Position numbers and translations under genes: made by a program
Notes under the pieces: generated by a model
What the model was told of the DNA's origin: nothing
The model's input: the letters and a program-made list of their open reading frames with translations, nothing else
Database searches by the model: none
Assembly: GCA_001661245.1 (NCBI GenBank)
Contig: KV454014.1
Span: 227,559 to 291,558, forward strand
DNA from: Pachysolen tannophilus NRRL Y-2460
Taxonomy: Eukaryota > Ascomycota > Pichiomycetes > Alaninales > Pachysolenaceae
Direction of reading: 5' to 3'
Length of the DNA: 64,000 nucleotides
Shown: positions 52,251 through 61,940 of the stretch, piece after piece
Layout of the letters: the number at the start of each line of letters is the position of its first letter
How positions within the stretch are numbered: the stretch's first letter is position 1

Positions 52251-55200
52251 ATGAGTGTGAAGATAGCATATGAGAGCTATATGAATTTCATGAATCTTCA
52301 GAAGCATCAGAGGTTGATAAGTTGGCATTTGGCTGCGTCGATAAATAATTATGGATCGAATATTATAAGGACTTCTAGTATGATTCCTTTATTAGTACGA
52401 AGTGATAATAATAATGGGCGGTTAAAACAAATGGTTAAATTTATGAAACTTTTTAAAAGAATGTTTATAACTACGAATGTGAATTATTTCCAGAATAATT
52501 ATGTTATGTTAAATAATGAAATTACAAGTACAAAATCTCCATTTTTATCATTATCTGAGTTTTCAACAATACCACCTTTGAAAAATAATAAAATCTCTTT
52601 TGCAATTAAAAATAGATTAAAAGATTTAACAGATGAAATTGAAATTAATTTAACTGAAAAATATTTTAAATTGATGCAAAAATTTGATGATAATTTTAAA
52701 GTTACTGGAATTGATAAAAAAATTTATAGAGAATTATATTATTTGAATTCACAAACAAAGGGGAAATCTCTGGCATATCAAAAGATAATGACAACAACAA
52801 GACCTTCATTGATAAATTTATTACATCTTGATGATAGGTTTGAAACCGCTGAATTGGCATATAATTTATTGAAAAAAAGATCAAGAGGTAAAAGTTTAAC
52901 TCCTGATAATGTTATTAAAGAATCAGTACAGGCAAATATATTATTACGAACAAAAAGATTTGAAGAATTGGATAAGTTTGTAATATTGCTGATTGATAAT
53001 CAACAGGATCCAATCAGAATTACAAAAATGACAAGAGGGTTGATTAATTGTGCCTTGGCATACCTTAAAGATCCAGAATTAGCTTTGAAAATTTTCATTA
53101 ATTATGGTTTAAGATCTTATGGTCATTTAAATTTTACAAGTTATATACAATATAAAAATCCTTTACGTTGTTTTGATCCAATTTATCATGAATTTAAAAA
53201 CTCTGATGAATTAAAAAAATTTCTTAAAAATTTTCAAGAAAAACATCTGGATCTTTTAACACCACATCATTATTCATGTTTGATTTCAACAATAATGGGA
53301 TTCAGTTATAAATATCAAAAGACAAAAGAAATTTTAACTTTATGGAAATTTAAAATAGATCAACATTTAACTTTAATACCAAGAGATTTAACTTGTACAT
53401 TAACAGCATTATTATATTCCAAAAGATATCAAGATGCATTAGAATTATATGAAAAAAATCATTTATTACATGCAGATGATCAATTTGATTCCTTATTGTT
53501 AATTCATGGTAAATTAAATGATTGGCAAAAAATGCAACAACAGTTTGAAGCTTTATTTGGAAGAGGTGAATTACCAAATTTAAAACATTATGGTATTGTG
53601 ATGCATGCTTTAGCAGAAAGAGGTGAAGTTAAAGCTGTTGATACATTGTGGGAACAATTGATCAGTCGTAAAATTATTCCTTCAAGTTATATATTAATAG
53701 CATTGATGAAGGCTAAAATTTATTATAAAGATTATAAGGCTGCTGTAGGATGGTTTCAAAAATTTTCAGATTATAGCATTGAAAGACCTTGTGAAAGTTA
53801 TAGATTATTATTTGAAGCATTATATGGATTAGATGATTTGAAAACTCAGCTTAAAGTTTTATCTCATTTAGTAAAAGAGAAAAAAGAAGATTTACCCTTG
53901 ACTGTTTTTTATCCCATTGTTAAATCTTGTGAAAAAATCGGAGATATAAATTCAGCAAAATATGTAATTGAAATTATAAAAAATGAATATGGACATGAAA
54001 TAAATGATGAGATTCATGAACATGTGGCTAATACTTTTGTCAATGCTCATCTTTATGAAGATGCAAGAAATTATATTTATGAAATTGAAAGAAATTTACC
54101 ACAACAAAGGCAATTAGCTATGAAATTGTATAATGTCTTGATGAATAGTTATATTAAAGAACAAAATTATGAACTGGTTGCTAGAATTATGGATTCAATT
54201 AATGAAAAAAAGAAAGTATTAAATCAAGAAGCATATGCATATTTATTAATAACTCTTATTTGTTCTAATAAACTTGAACAAGCAGAATCTTTATTACAAA
54301 ATATTACAAAGGGAAAATTTGAAAAAATCGAATGTACAGTTATTCATTATAATGCAATGATGAAATCTTTAATTCATATGAAAAATTATAATAAAGCAAT
54401 AGAAATATATGATACAATGATTGATAATAACATAGAACCAAATTTTAAATCTTACAAATATTTGATTGATTCATTAATAAGAAGAAGTAAAAATATTGGT
54501 GATAGAGAAAAAGATCTTTCATTAGCAATTAAAGTTATTGATACTTTACAAGAAAATAAAATTAAAGATCAATTACCTACACCAGTTGCTAATTTATCAA
54601 TAAATTTAATTTTTGATTTAGTAAATACTGTTGTGGATTATAGTACGAAAAATGCTAGATTTATTTTAGAAAAATATGAAGAATATTCAGTTGATAGAAG
54701 TAGAATTGAAGAAGATTATCGTTATATTTATTTGTTGTTACGTATCAATGCTATTGAATCGAATTGGTCAAGATTTAACCAACTATTTGATTTGTACATT
54801 GAAAAGATTTCCAAATATTTCCATGAAGATCCAGTTACTGAAGTGAAAACTAGAAGTGCTCCAATCCAAATAAAGACATCACTACAAAAAATTTGGATTT
54901 ATAAATTAGAAGAATTGCTGGAATCTAATAAAATTTCAATAGTTTTACAATTATTTAACGATTTGAAAGAAAAAGGTTTTATTTTTAACAATAAAAATAT
55001 CAATGATACAGCCAAATATTTAACAACGTTTGATGATACTTTAAAAGATGGTTTACGTTTAATCGAATCAAAATTAATTCAAGGATATATACATTTACGT
55101 AATAAGAGAAGATTTTTCAAGTTGCTAAAACAAAAATCTGATGAAGTTAAAGACTATCATATTCCTTATCTTTTAACTAAAAAATATGATCCAAAGTTTT

Positions 55201-55526
55201 ATTTAACAGGTTTAACATATATGGATGTCATTGAAAATATTAATACATGTATAATTAGATCATATCCTAAAAAATTTCAAAGAGGAAAATATTTAAAAGA
55301 ATTAGAAATTGAATTTCCTCATATTATGAAATATTTTAGACAAAGACGTAAACTTGTTAAAATATGGCGTGGTTTGGCAAATTCCCACGAATCAAAGAAA
55401 AGAATTATTAAAGATGAAAATTATGAAGAAACTTCAAGAAAGATGTTACTCAGGAAGAGACGTTTAGCTATGAGAAATGACAGAAATTATTACCAAGTAA
55501 TACGTGATACACCATTAAATAATTAG
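52251..55526 (+). CDS. Large mitochondrial PPR (pentatricopeptide repeat) protein
   Basis: 1091 residues from ATG 52251 (two upstream in-frame codons lack an ATG). Helical 35-residue repeats are seen throughout, clearest at about 395-460 (ALELYEKNHLL, LLIHGKLNDWQKMQQQFEAL) and 695-760 (VIHYNAMMKSLIHMKNYNKAIEIYDTMI with NIEPNFKSYKYLIDSL). The N-terminal segment has basic stretches (KQMVKFMKLFKRMF) compatible with mitochondrial import. The C-terminus is Arg/Lys-rich. Yeast PPR proteins of this size act in mitochondrial mRNA processing or translation (Pet309, Rpm2). The region resembles Pet309 most in length, but I cannot assign it. Intronless. Confidence 0.85.
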   Translation: MSVKIAYESYMNFMNLQKHQRLISWHLAASINNYGSNIIRTSSMIPLLVRSDNNNGRLKQMVKFMKLFKRMFITTNVNYFQNNYVMLNNEITSTKSPFLSLSEFSTIPPLKNNKISFAIKNRLKDLTDEIEINLTEKYFKLMQKFDDNFKVTGIDKKIYRELYYLNSQTKGKSLAYQKIMTTTRPSLINLLHLDDRFETAELAYNLLKKRSRGKSLTPDNVIKESVQANILLRTKRFEELDKFVILLIDNQQDPIRITKMTRGLINCALAYLKDPELALKIFINYGLRSYGHLNFTSYIQYKNPLRCFDPIYHEFKNSDELKKFLKNFQEKHLDLLTPHHYSCLISTIMGFSYKYQKTKEILTLWKFKIDQHLTLIPRDLTCTLTALLYSKRYQDALELYEKNHLLHADDQFDSLLLIHGKLNDWQKMQQQFEALFGRGELPNLKHYGIVMHALAERGEVKAVDTLWEQLISRKIIPSSYILIALMKAKIYYKDYKAAVGWFQKFSDYSIERPCESYRLLFEALYGLDDLKTQLKVLSHLVKEKKEDLPLTVFYPIVKSCEKIGDINSAKYVIEIIKNEYGHEINDEIHEHVANTFVNAHLYEDARNYIYEIERNLPQQRQLAMKLYNVLMNSYIKEQNYELVARIMDSINEKKKVLNQEAYAYLLITLICSNKLEQAESLLQNITKGKFEKIECTVIHYNAMMKSLIHMKNYNKAIEIYDTMIDNNIEPNFKSYKYLIDSLIRRSKNIGDREKDLSLAIKVIDTLQENKIKDQLPTPVANLSINLIFDLVNTVVDYSTKNARFILEKYEEYSVDRSRIEEDYRYIYLLLRINAIESNWSRFNQLFDLYIEKISKYFHEDPVTEVKTRSAPIQIKTSLQKIWIYKLEELLESNKISIVLQLFNDLKEKGFIFNNKNINDTAKYLTTFDDTLKDGLRLIESKLIQGYIHLRNKRRFFKLLKQKSDEVKDYHIPYLLTKKYDPKFYLTGLTYMDVIENINTCIIRSYPKKFQRGKYLKELEIEFPHIMKYFRQRRKLVKIWRGLANSHESKKRIIKDENYEETSRKMLLRKRRLAMRNDRNYYQVIRDTPLNN

Positions 55527-55629
55527 ACAAAAGATATTATTTCTTGTATATAAAGAAGAAGAAAAAAAAACCCACTTTAGATAGATTGTATACTAGTATA
55601 TAAAATGTATAAAACATTACTTGACTATA

Positions 55630-56172
55630 TTATAAGAGATTAATTTCTGTAGAACCTTTTGTTTCACCCCATAATAATAAACCAACATGTGGTTGAATAT
55701 TCCAACCTAATTTCATAACACCATGATTTGAACTAAAATTATTATTCACATCCCAACAAGAATATTTTCCCTTTACAGAATTCAAATCAAGTATTGCTTC
55801 TGATTTATCATGAATAATATTATCCCAAAATGTGATTTTTGAAGAACTTAATCCATTATAACCTTCATATTCCATCAATAAATAAACAAAAATTTGTTTT
55901 GTATTCCAGTTAAACAAAGGCGTCAAATCCGCAGATAAATCAAAACTCGATATTCTAATGTTCTCCTTTGCTTCTCTATTCTTGGATCCAAAATTCCTAG
56001 AATATTTCAACGTTGTAATTGTATCTATATTAGAAACTGTTGATGGAACAGATTGATAATCGTTTAAATTCAATTGAAGATATGATGAAACCGCAATTAA
56101 CATAGATATACACAATACCACCGATAACGCATAATTGGCAATATGCTGGAATCTCTGATATACAGAAAACAT
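55630..56172 (-). CDS. SPC3: Signal peptidase complex subunit Spc3
   Basis: 180 residues from ATG 56172, matching the family length (184 in S. cerevisiae). A short cytosolic N-terminus MFSVYQRFQHIANYAL leads into one transmembrane helix (SVVLCISMLIAVSSYLQL). A lumenal domain follows with FDLSADLTPLFNWNTKQIFVYL and ITFWDNII, ending with PHVGLLLWGETKG. These are the conserved SPC22/23 blocks. It is an essential structural subunit of the ER signal peptidase. Seven further upstream in-frame codons lack an ATG. Convergent with the PPR gene. Secure. Confidence 0.95.
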   Translation of the reverse strand: MFSVYQRFQHIANYALSVVLCISMLIAVSSYLQLNLNDYQSVPSTVSNIDTITTLKYSRNFGSKNREAKENIRISSFDLSADLTPLFNWNTKQIFVYLLMEYEGYNGLSSSKITFWDNIIHDKSEAILDLNSVKGKYSCWDVNNNFSSNHGVMKLGWNIQPHVGLLLWGETKGSTEINLL

Positions 56173-56366
56173 CCTAAAAACCTTCTTACTCAATCAATCA
56201 ATCAATCAATTAAATAAATGAATATAAATTATTTAAATATCATCATCATCATCAACTTCTTCTTCGTTTATAAATTTTTGTATTTGATTTTTTTTACACA
56301 GAAAATTTTATTTACTTGGAAATTTTAATGAAAAGTTTGTATTTAAAATCATTTTTATAATTACAA

Positions 56367-57770
56367 TTATATATCATAAACCACCACTCTCCCATCATTG
56401 AATCCGACACACATGTAGCGTCTATCGAAACTTGTCTTGTCTCTATTTCTTACAATTAGTTTACTTGTACCGTTATTATAACTCAAGGATTTGTCCGTAT
56501 TCAGTTGAGTATAATTTTGTTGAATTTCAGCAAATAATACAATGACTGATTTTATCTTGGAATCTATACCTTCTTTATTTTCAAGGTTGATAGCATTTAC
56601 AGCTACTGAAGGAGTAAAACGATTGATTTTAAATTTTAGTGTCATTGTATTATTATTGGTATTGTTATTGGTATTAGTATTATAGACTCGTGTATACCCA
56701 TTCCATGTAGTTACCGCTAATAAGCCATCACTTCTAGAACTTATAGAACTAATACCGTTATGTTTAATATTTTCTGTAGTAATCAAATCTTTATCATTAA
56801 GTGAAATGAATGAAAGTTTTCCACCTGCTGAAGAAGATATAATTCTATTGTGTAATATATCATAATCTAATGCTAATATTGGATGAGGTGAATGTGTTGA
56901 ATCAAGTTTTAAAATATTTACTTGTTTTTTAACAAAATCCAAATTAAAAATTGCAACATGACCACTTTCATAACCAATTGCTACTTCAAATTCATTAATC
57001 CATTTAAATTTCATAATTATACCAAAATCTCTATTTTTCATAATATTTGAATCAAAATTGGTTTCAATTTTTTCAGTAATACTTATATCTTTAAAAATCC
57101 TTGATAATTTATCTTCCAGGTTTAATTGTAATAAAAAAATATCAAAATTATTAGAATTAATTGTACTTGGAGTTATTAATTGTCTTCCAATTATATCAAC
57201 ATTTGAATAATTCAAAGTATTAACTGGTATCTTGTAATAACATGAACTTGGCCATAATTTTTCAATATTATCACAATTTTCAATTGGTAATTTCTTTGAA
57301 TGTACTATTTGAAATTTAAAACTTGAAAAATCATTATCCAACATTTCAAATAAATTCCAAATCTTAATCTCTGAATCTTTACCATGGGTCAACACTTTAC
57401 CAAAAACTTTAAAATCTTTAATTATTGGAACCAGATACCCTTTTACCAGATCTAATCTCCAATCAATCCCCAATTGTTTTATAGTCAATATAGTAGCATC
57501 ATGACCTTTCCAAACACCTAATGGCCTCTTTGTATTCAAATCCCACCATATCAACCATCCAAGTTCATCTGCTGTCAAAAGCGTTGGTGTTAAAAGTTGT
57601 ACATAAGTTTTATTCTCCACTGTTAATGACGATTTTTCAATATAGCATAAATTAGATGGAAGATATATATATTGAAAAGTTGAAATCGATTTAGTATGTC
57701 CCCTTAACGTTGCTAATGGAACTAATCTCTCATATTTGGAGTCGGAATCACCAAAACTAGTCTTTAACAT
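56367..57770 (-). CDS. ASA1: ASTRA-associated WD40 protein Asa1
   Basis: 467-residue WD40 protein. Repeat 1 is LATLRGHTKSISTFQYIYL, then ELGWLIWWDLNTKRPLGVWKGHDATILTI. Further blades include GKVLTHGKDSEIKIWNLF, EVAIGYESGHVAIFNL and RYMCVGFNDGRVVVYDI at the very C-terminus. The GxLxxWDLxTKRP block and length fit Asa1 (human GNB1L), a subunit of the ASTRA/TTT complex that matures PIK-related kinases such as Tra1 and Tor. Intronless. The identification rests on overall layout, so another seven-bladed scaffold is possible. Confidence 0.72.
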   Translation of the reverse strand: MLKTSFGDSDSKYERLVPLATLRGHTKSISTFQYIYLPSNLCYIEKSSLTVENKTYVQLLTPTLLTADELGWLIWWDLNTKRPLGVWKGHDATILTIKQLGIDWRLDLVKGYLVPIIKDFKVFGKVLTHGKDSEIKIWNLFEMLDNDFSSFKFQIVHSKKLPIENCDNIEKLWPSSCYYKIPVNTLNYSNVDIIGRQLITPSTINSNNFDIFLLQLNLEDKLSRIFKDISITEKIETNFDSNIMKNRDFGIIMKFKWINEFEVAIGYESGHVAIFNLDFVKKQVNILKLDSTHSPHPILALDYDILHNRIISSSAGGKLSFISLNDKDLITTENIKHNGISSISSRSDGLLAVTTWNGYTRVYNTNTNNNTNNNTMTLKFKINRFTPSVAVNAINLENKEGIDSKIKSVIVLFAEIQQNYTQLNTDKSLSYNNGTSKLIVRNRDKTSFDRRYMCVGFNDGRVVVYDI

Positions 57771-57930
57771 TTACCGATAACTCAATTTCTTTTATATACA
57801 AGTATGTAATTGATTGAATTATATTTTATATAATATAAAAATCTATATAAACAGAGTTGATTTTTTTTTTAAAAAACTTTTCAACTTTTTTTTTTTTTTT
57901 TTTTTTATTCGTTTTTTTTCTTTCAAAAAT

Positions 57931-59128
57931 TCAACTCTTCATTCCGATCTTGAAAGATCTCAATTGCTCCAAGACCAAGAAAGTCAAGATGGTTTGGGGT
58001 CCCAATCTTACAAATGCCGGTACCCAACCTCTAAACATGAATCCAACACCTTCAACTTTAACAGCATTTAGTATGATTTCCAAAGGGCGGACATTACCGG
58101 AGGAGCCAGCACCAGAAACACCAGAAACACCAGAAACACCAGAACCGGCAGCAGAAGTTGGATGGTTGGACATTATCCTAGTTTTCACTACATCTGCTGG
58201 AGAACAAACTGTTGTTGCAACGAAACCTGCAGTAAGAGATGAAGTGAAATGTGTGACTTTACTTTTTTCATCCATTTGGAATTCTTCAACAGAAATTTTT
58301 TTAACAACATCATAAGTAACCACTTGTGAAGTTGTCATTAATATTCCTCTAGTTAAATTTGGACCTAAACCTTTGAAAAAAGCAGTAAAACCTTCTTCTT
58401 TAGCAATTCTATATAATCCATCAAACAGATTAGAATAATTTCTTCTCTTATCCAATGGCATTGATAAATCATTTTGCATTCTTATATTGACAACATCTGC
58501 TGGATTTCCAACTAAACCACCAATTGCACCTGAAACCATTGATGCAGGTAATAATATAACATTTGAAGGTTGTTTCCCATCATTTTTTGTGAAAAGATCT
58601 TTTAAATATTCATAAGTTCCAAATCTAGTGGTTGAATAAGTTGCTTGTCTTAATAATGCAGCACTTAACCCTGCATATAAACTTGTAAAACCTTCATCTT
58701 TAATTATTAATCCAATTGTTTTCAATAACCCAATTTCTCTATTAGGAGCAGTTTGTAATCTAACTTTGGCCAAATCTAAAGGATGTGTAAAACAACATGC
58801 AACCATTGAAGCAAAACCTATCAATTTACAAATTACAATTTGAAAGAAATTAGTTAACTCATCTCTAAAAACCAAAAAAAAAAAAAAAAAACCACATTAA
58901 TGGAAACAATAATTACAACAAAATTTTACTTACCTCCATACCAAAAACTAATATATAGTTAGTCATCAACTACAAACAGCAAAACAGCAAAAAAAAACGA
59001 TTCAATTCAATTTTTCCAATCTCAAATCAAAAAACTTTAACTTACGGATAATTGAGTTTTTCTTGATGAGGAACAGGAGATGAACAAATCTCCAACGTAT
59101 CTTCATCCGGAGTTTCAATCAAAGACAT
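57931..59128 (-). CDS. DIC1: Mitochondrial dicarboxylate carrier, three exons
   Basis: Exons are 59128-59046, 58947-58934 (14 nt) and 58817-57931, giving 327 residues. The introns have GTAAGT donors, and the first has GACTAAC. Spliced, the first repeat reads LNYPFWYGGFASMVACCFTHPLD, a normal carrier start. Signature motifs PxDxxKxR are present as HPLDLAKVRLQ, NPADVVNIRMQ and SPADVVKTRIM. RNYSN-x-FDGLYRIAKEEG and RGILMTTSQVVTYD are typical of Dic1. It exchanges malate/succinate for phosphate across the inner membrane. A GVSGVSGVSGAGS insert of three tandem repeats sits between repeats in the third module. Residue about 163 (the x above) is a CTG where relatives have Ala. Confidence 0.93.
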
Positions 59129-59182
59129 TTTCCAATTCTCAATCTTTCAATTGACAACATACACAAATGACATAAAAGATAC

Positions 59183-59183
<1 letters not shown>

Positions 59184-59215
<32 letters not shown>
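59184..59215. repeat. TA dinucleotide microsatellite upstream of DIC1
   Basis: About 16 uninterrupted TA/AT units, 55-85 bases before the DIC1 start. This is a low-complexity promoter repeat. Confidence 0.9.
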
Positions 59216-59218
<3 letters not shown>

Positions 59219-59405
59219 GAAGATTTTAATTATACATAAAGGTGGGCTATAAGAGGATAAAGACCTAAAACTTCTTTTCTCGGTCAACTGATGAATCACA
59301 ACTTACTCTACTCAATCCATCCAATTACTCATCTATTTTAGATTTGGTACAATCCATTTTCTTCGGACATAAAGATTTTTTCCATTTGGCGGGGGCGAGG
59401 TGGGG

Positions 59406-59624
59406 CTACTCCCAAGGGATGCGCGCGAGTTTCTCCGCTTTTTTCTTTCTTTTTTTCTTCATCTTTTTGGGCGGACCTTTATGGGCGGAACTATTTTGAA
59501 AAAATAAATACAAGCGGTGCAAAACAACACAAGTTGCAACTGCAAAAAACAGTAGCACAAGTATTAAAAGAGTATAGTTGTAGCTGGAACTAGTGCTATA
59601 GCTGCTTTTCTTTTCATTTGCCAT
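59406..59624 (-). CDS. Small single-pass membrane protein, unknown
   Basis: 72 residues from an ATG. A short Ser/Tyr-rich N-terminus precedes one strong transmembrane helix (YTLLILVLLFFAVATCVVLHRLYLFF). A very basic tail follows (PPKKMKKKRKKKAEKLARIPWE). The positive-inside rule puts the tail in the cytosol. The C-terminal RIPWE looks specific rather than random. The coding part is GC-richer than its surroundings, which favours a real gene. I do not recognise a family. It lies between DIC1 and the sugar-porter gene, all on the minus strand. Confidence 0.6.
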   Translation of the reverse strand: MANEKKSSYSTSSSYNYTLLILVLLFFAVATCVVLHRLYLFFQNSSAHKGPPKKMKKKRKKKAEKLARIPWE

Positions 59625-59899
59625 TTTTCAACGTTTCGTCTCTTATTGTACAAAATATTTTTTTTCATTGTCGCACGGCTGAATTTTTTTTTTTTTCAAA
59701 GGTGCGGCAGCAGCAGCATCAGCGGCTACATTGCAGTTATAATGTTTAATACCTCTTTCTCTTTATTATTATTTTAATTTTATTCATTTGATTCATTTGA
59801 TTCATTTGATTCATTAAAACTAGCAAATAATGGTGATAAATTAACTTTACCATGATTTTCTGGTTGTACAAGTTTTGGAGCTGGTATTTCTTGTAATTT

Positions 59900-61470
59900 T
59901 TATGATTCTTTTAATTTTTTTGGTTCTTGTAATAATTTCTCTGATTTTTCAAGTGTAATTACATCTGATTTTTTTTCATCAAATTGATTTAAATTTAAAT
60001 TATCTTTATCAAAGATAAATTTAATTTCAAAATCATTTAAAAGAAATGTTTCTGGGAAAAAAATTAAAATAATACAACAACTAATTAAACATAATATAGC
60101 TAATAATATGAAAAATCCCCAATTTAAAAATTTTAATAAAAAAGGGGTACTAAAAGATATTAAACCATTGGTAAACCATGAAACACTTAAAACTAATGCA
60201 GTTCCTTTAGTTCTTAAACTTGATGGAAAAATTTCAATTGAATAAATCCATCCAGTTGTAGATACAGTCGATGCAAAAACGGCAACAAATAAAAATGAAA
60301 ATGCCAATATAAAAGATGATGATGGATTAGTTCCTTCCATATCTTCATTTGAAATCATTAATTGTTTATTGTTTAAAATTGAAATCATTAAACCAATACA
60401 AAAATGACATATACCTAATATAAATATACCAAAAACTATTGTGTCTTTTCTTCTTATACCATCTAATAATAAAATGGGGAAAATTGTAAAAATTATATTA
60501 ATACAATATTGTATTGACATGTCAAATAAACCTGTATGATCATCTGATATATTTAAAACTTCATAAAAATATCCAAGATAAAATAAATGTAAATTGAAAT
60601 TAATAATTTGAACAATAAACAGTGTTCCAACTCCAACAAGAGTATTTTTATATAATTTTTTTGAAAATAAATCTAAAAATGATGAATTTGCAGTACTTTG
60701 ATTATATTCTTCCAAAACTTTTTCTACCGTACCTTTCAATTGATTAAAACTAGTTGCACTTTTATTTCCTTCAAATCTCAGCTTAAGCTTAAACTGTTGC
60801 TCTTGTTGCAGATCTTGTTGTTGCTCTTGTTGCTCTTGTTGTTGTTGTCGCCGCAGGTATCCTGTACTCTCTGGAACGTTATCCCTAATTCTTTCCAATA
60901 CTTTAGCTGCATCACCCCATCTTGATGTTGCAGCTAAAAACTTTGGGGATTCTGGTAAGAAAAAAGCCAAGATAAGTAAGAAAATTGAAGGTAACATTTC
61001 AAGTGCCCAAGAAAGTCTAAATGAAAAATTTTTTGTAATTAATATACTGCCATAATTTATCAAATATTTTAACAAAATCCCCCAAGCACAGGACCATTGA
61101 ACCACAGATAAAATTAAACCTTTCTTAGAGTAAGGTATAACTTCAAAAACATAAACAGATAAACTACAACTGAAAACACCATTTGCAACTCCTTTAATCA
61201 ATCTTCCGGAAATTAACATCCAGATATTAGTTGAATATATTCCAACAAGTGCTAGGTATAATAATAATAATAAAAAAAAAAATTGGTTAGTTCTTGTAAA
61301 ATTTCAATGTAGTATTAATAAATCATTTATACATACACCCACAAATCCAAAATAGTGACGATACTTGAAACGATGATACTCGACCAATCAAATCAAGTAA
61401 TATAATAGAAATTAAACTTCCAGCTTTAAAAGAAAGGTGTTAGTGATATTACTTTTTTTTTTTCTTTTAG

Positions 61471-61503
<33 letters not shown>

Positions 61504-61707
61504 ACTGAGGTAATAAGTACCTAATGCTCCAATTTGATTTGTAATAGACATAAACTCTTCTAATTTGTAAATTGCATGATTATTCAGAGTCCTAAACTGT
61601 CTTAATTCTAAGAAAGATGGCAATTTCAATGAATCCAGATTCAAATAAATACCACCAAGCGTAATTATCAAAGTAACCGCAAGAACGTTATAAGTTTTTG
61701 GGAACAT
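59900..61707 (-). CDS. Divergent sugar-porter family MFS transporter, three exons
   Basis: Exons are 61707-61521, 61423-61337 and 61251-59900, giving 541 residues. Introns: GTACTT donor with ACTAACACC, and GTATGT donor with ACTAACC. The order of motifs is that of the sugar porters: QIGALAGSLISIILLDLIGR, then WMLISGRLIKGVANGVFS, then VYVFEVIPYSKKG, and the TM10-12 region STTGWIYSIEIFPSSLRTKGTAL. Many normally invariant positions are changed (GRR, PETKG), so it may be a sensor-like or specialised member; substrate unknown. A Gln-rich cytosolic loop is inserted after TM6. The stop at 59902 is followed in the same frame by 39 sense codons to 59780. Twelve helices are expected in the plasma membrane. 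Confidence 0.78.
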
Positions 61708-61899
61708 TTTTAAAAAAATTAACTGCTGATATTATTAAAGAACAAACAATATCAAGTTGACTAAAGATATGAGAAAAAAATTTTTTCTTTTCAATTAGAT
61801 TTAGAATTAGAATTAGAAATGGGAATGGGAATGGATCACTGAATTAACCATCCATTTTTTTTAAAACTGTTGCACAAAAGTACAATTTATTTGATGACG

Positions 61900-61909
61900 C
61901 CGCATGCGG
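61900..61909. promoter_or_regulatory. Candidate zinc-cluster site CCG-N4-CGG
   Basis: Perfect 10-base palindrome CCGCATGCGG in very AT-rich DNA, about 190 bases upstream of the sugar-porter start and just past the CTF18 stop. The everted CCG-N4-CGG spacing is that bound by Leu3- and Uga3-type Zn2Cys6 factors. Confidence 0.4.
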
Positions 61910-61940
61910 ATGAAAATTATGCATTAAACTACATATAAAA

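Noticed and set aside
57814-58315. Plus-strand frames over the DIC1 3' end
   Set aside because: They are antisense to conserved carrier motifs and have no domain of their own.
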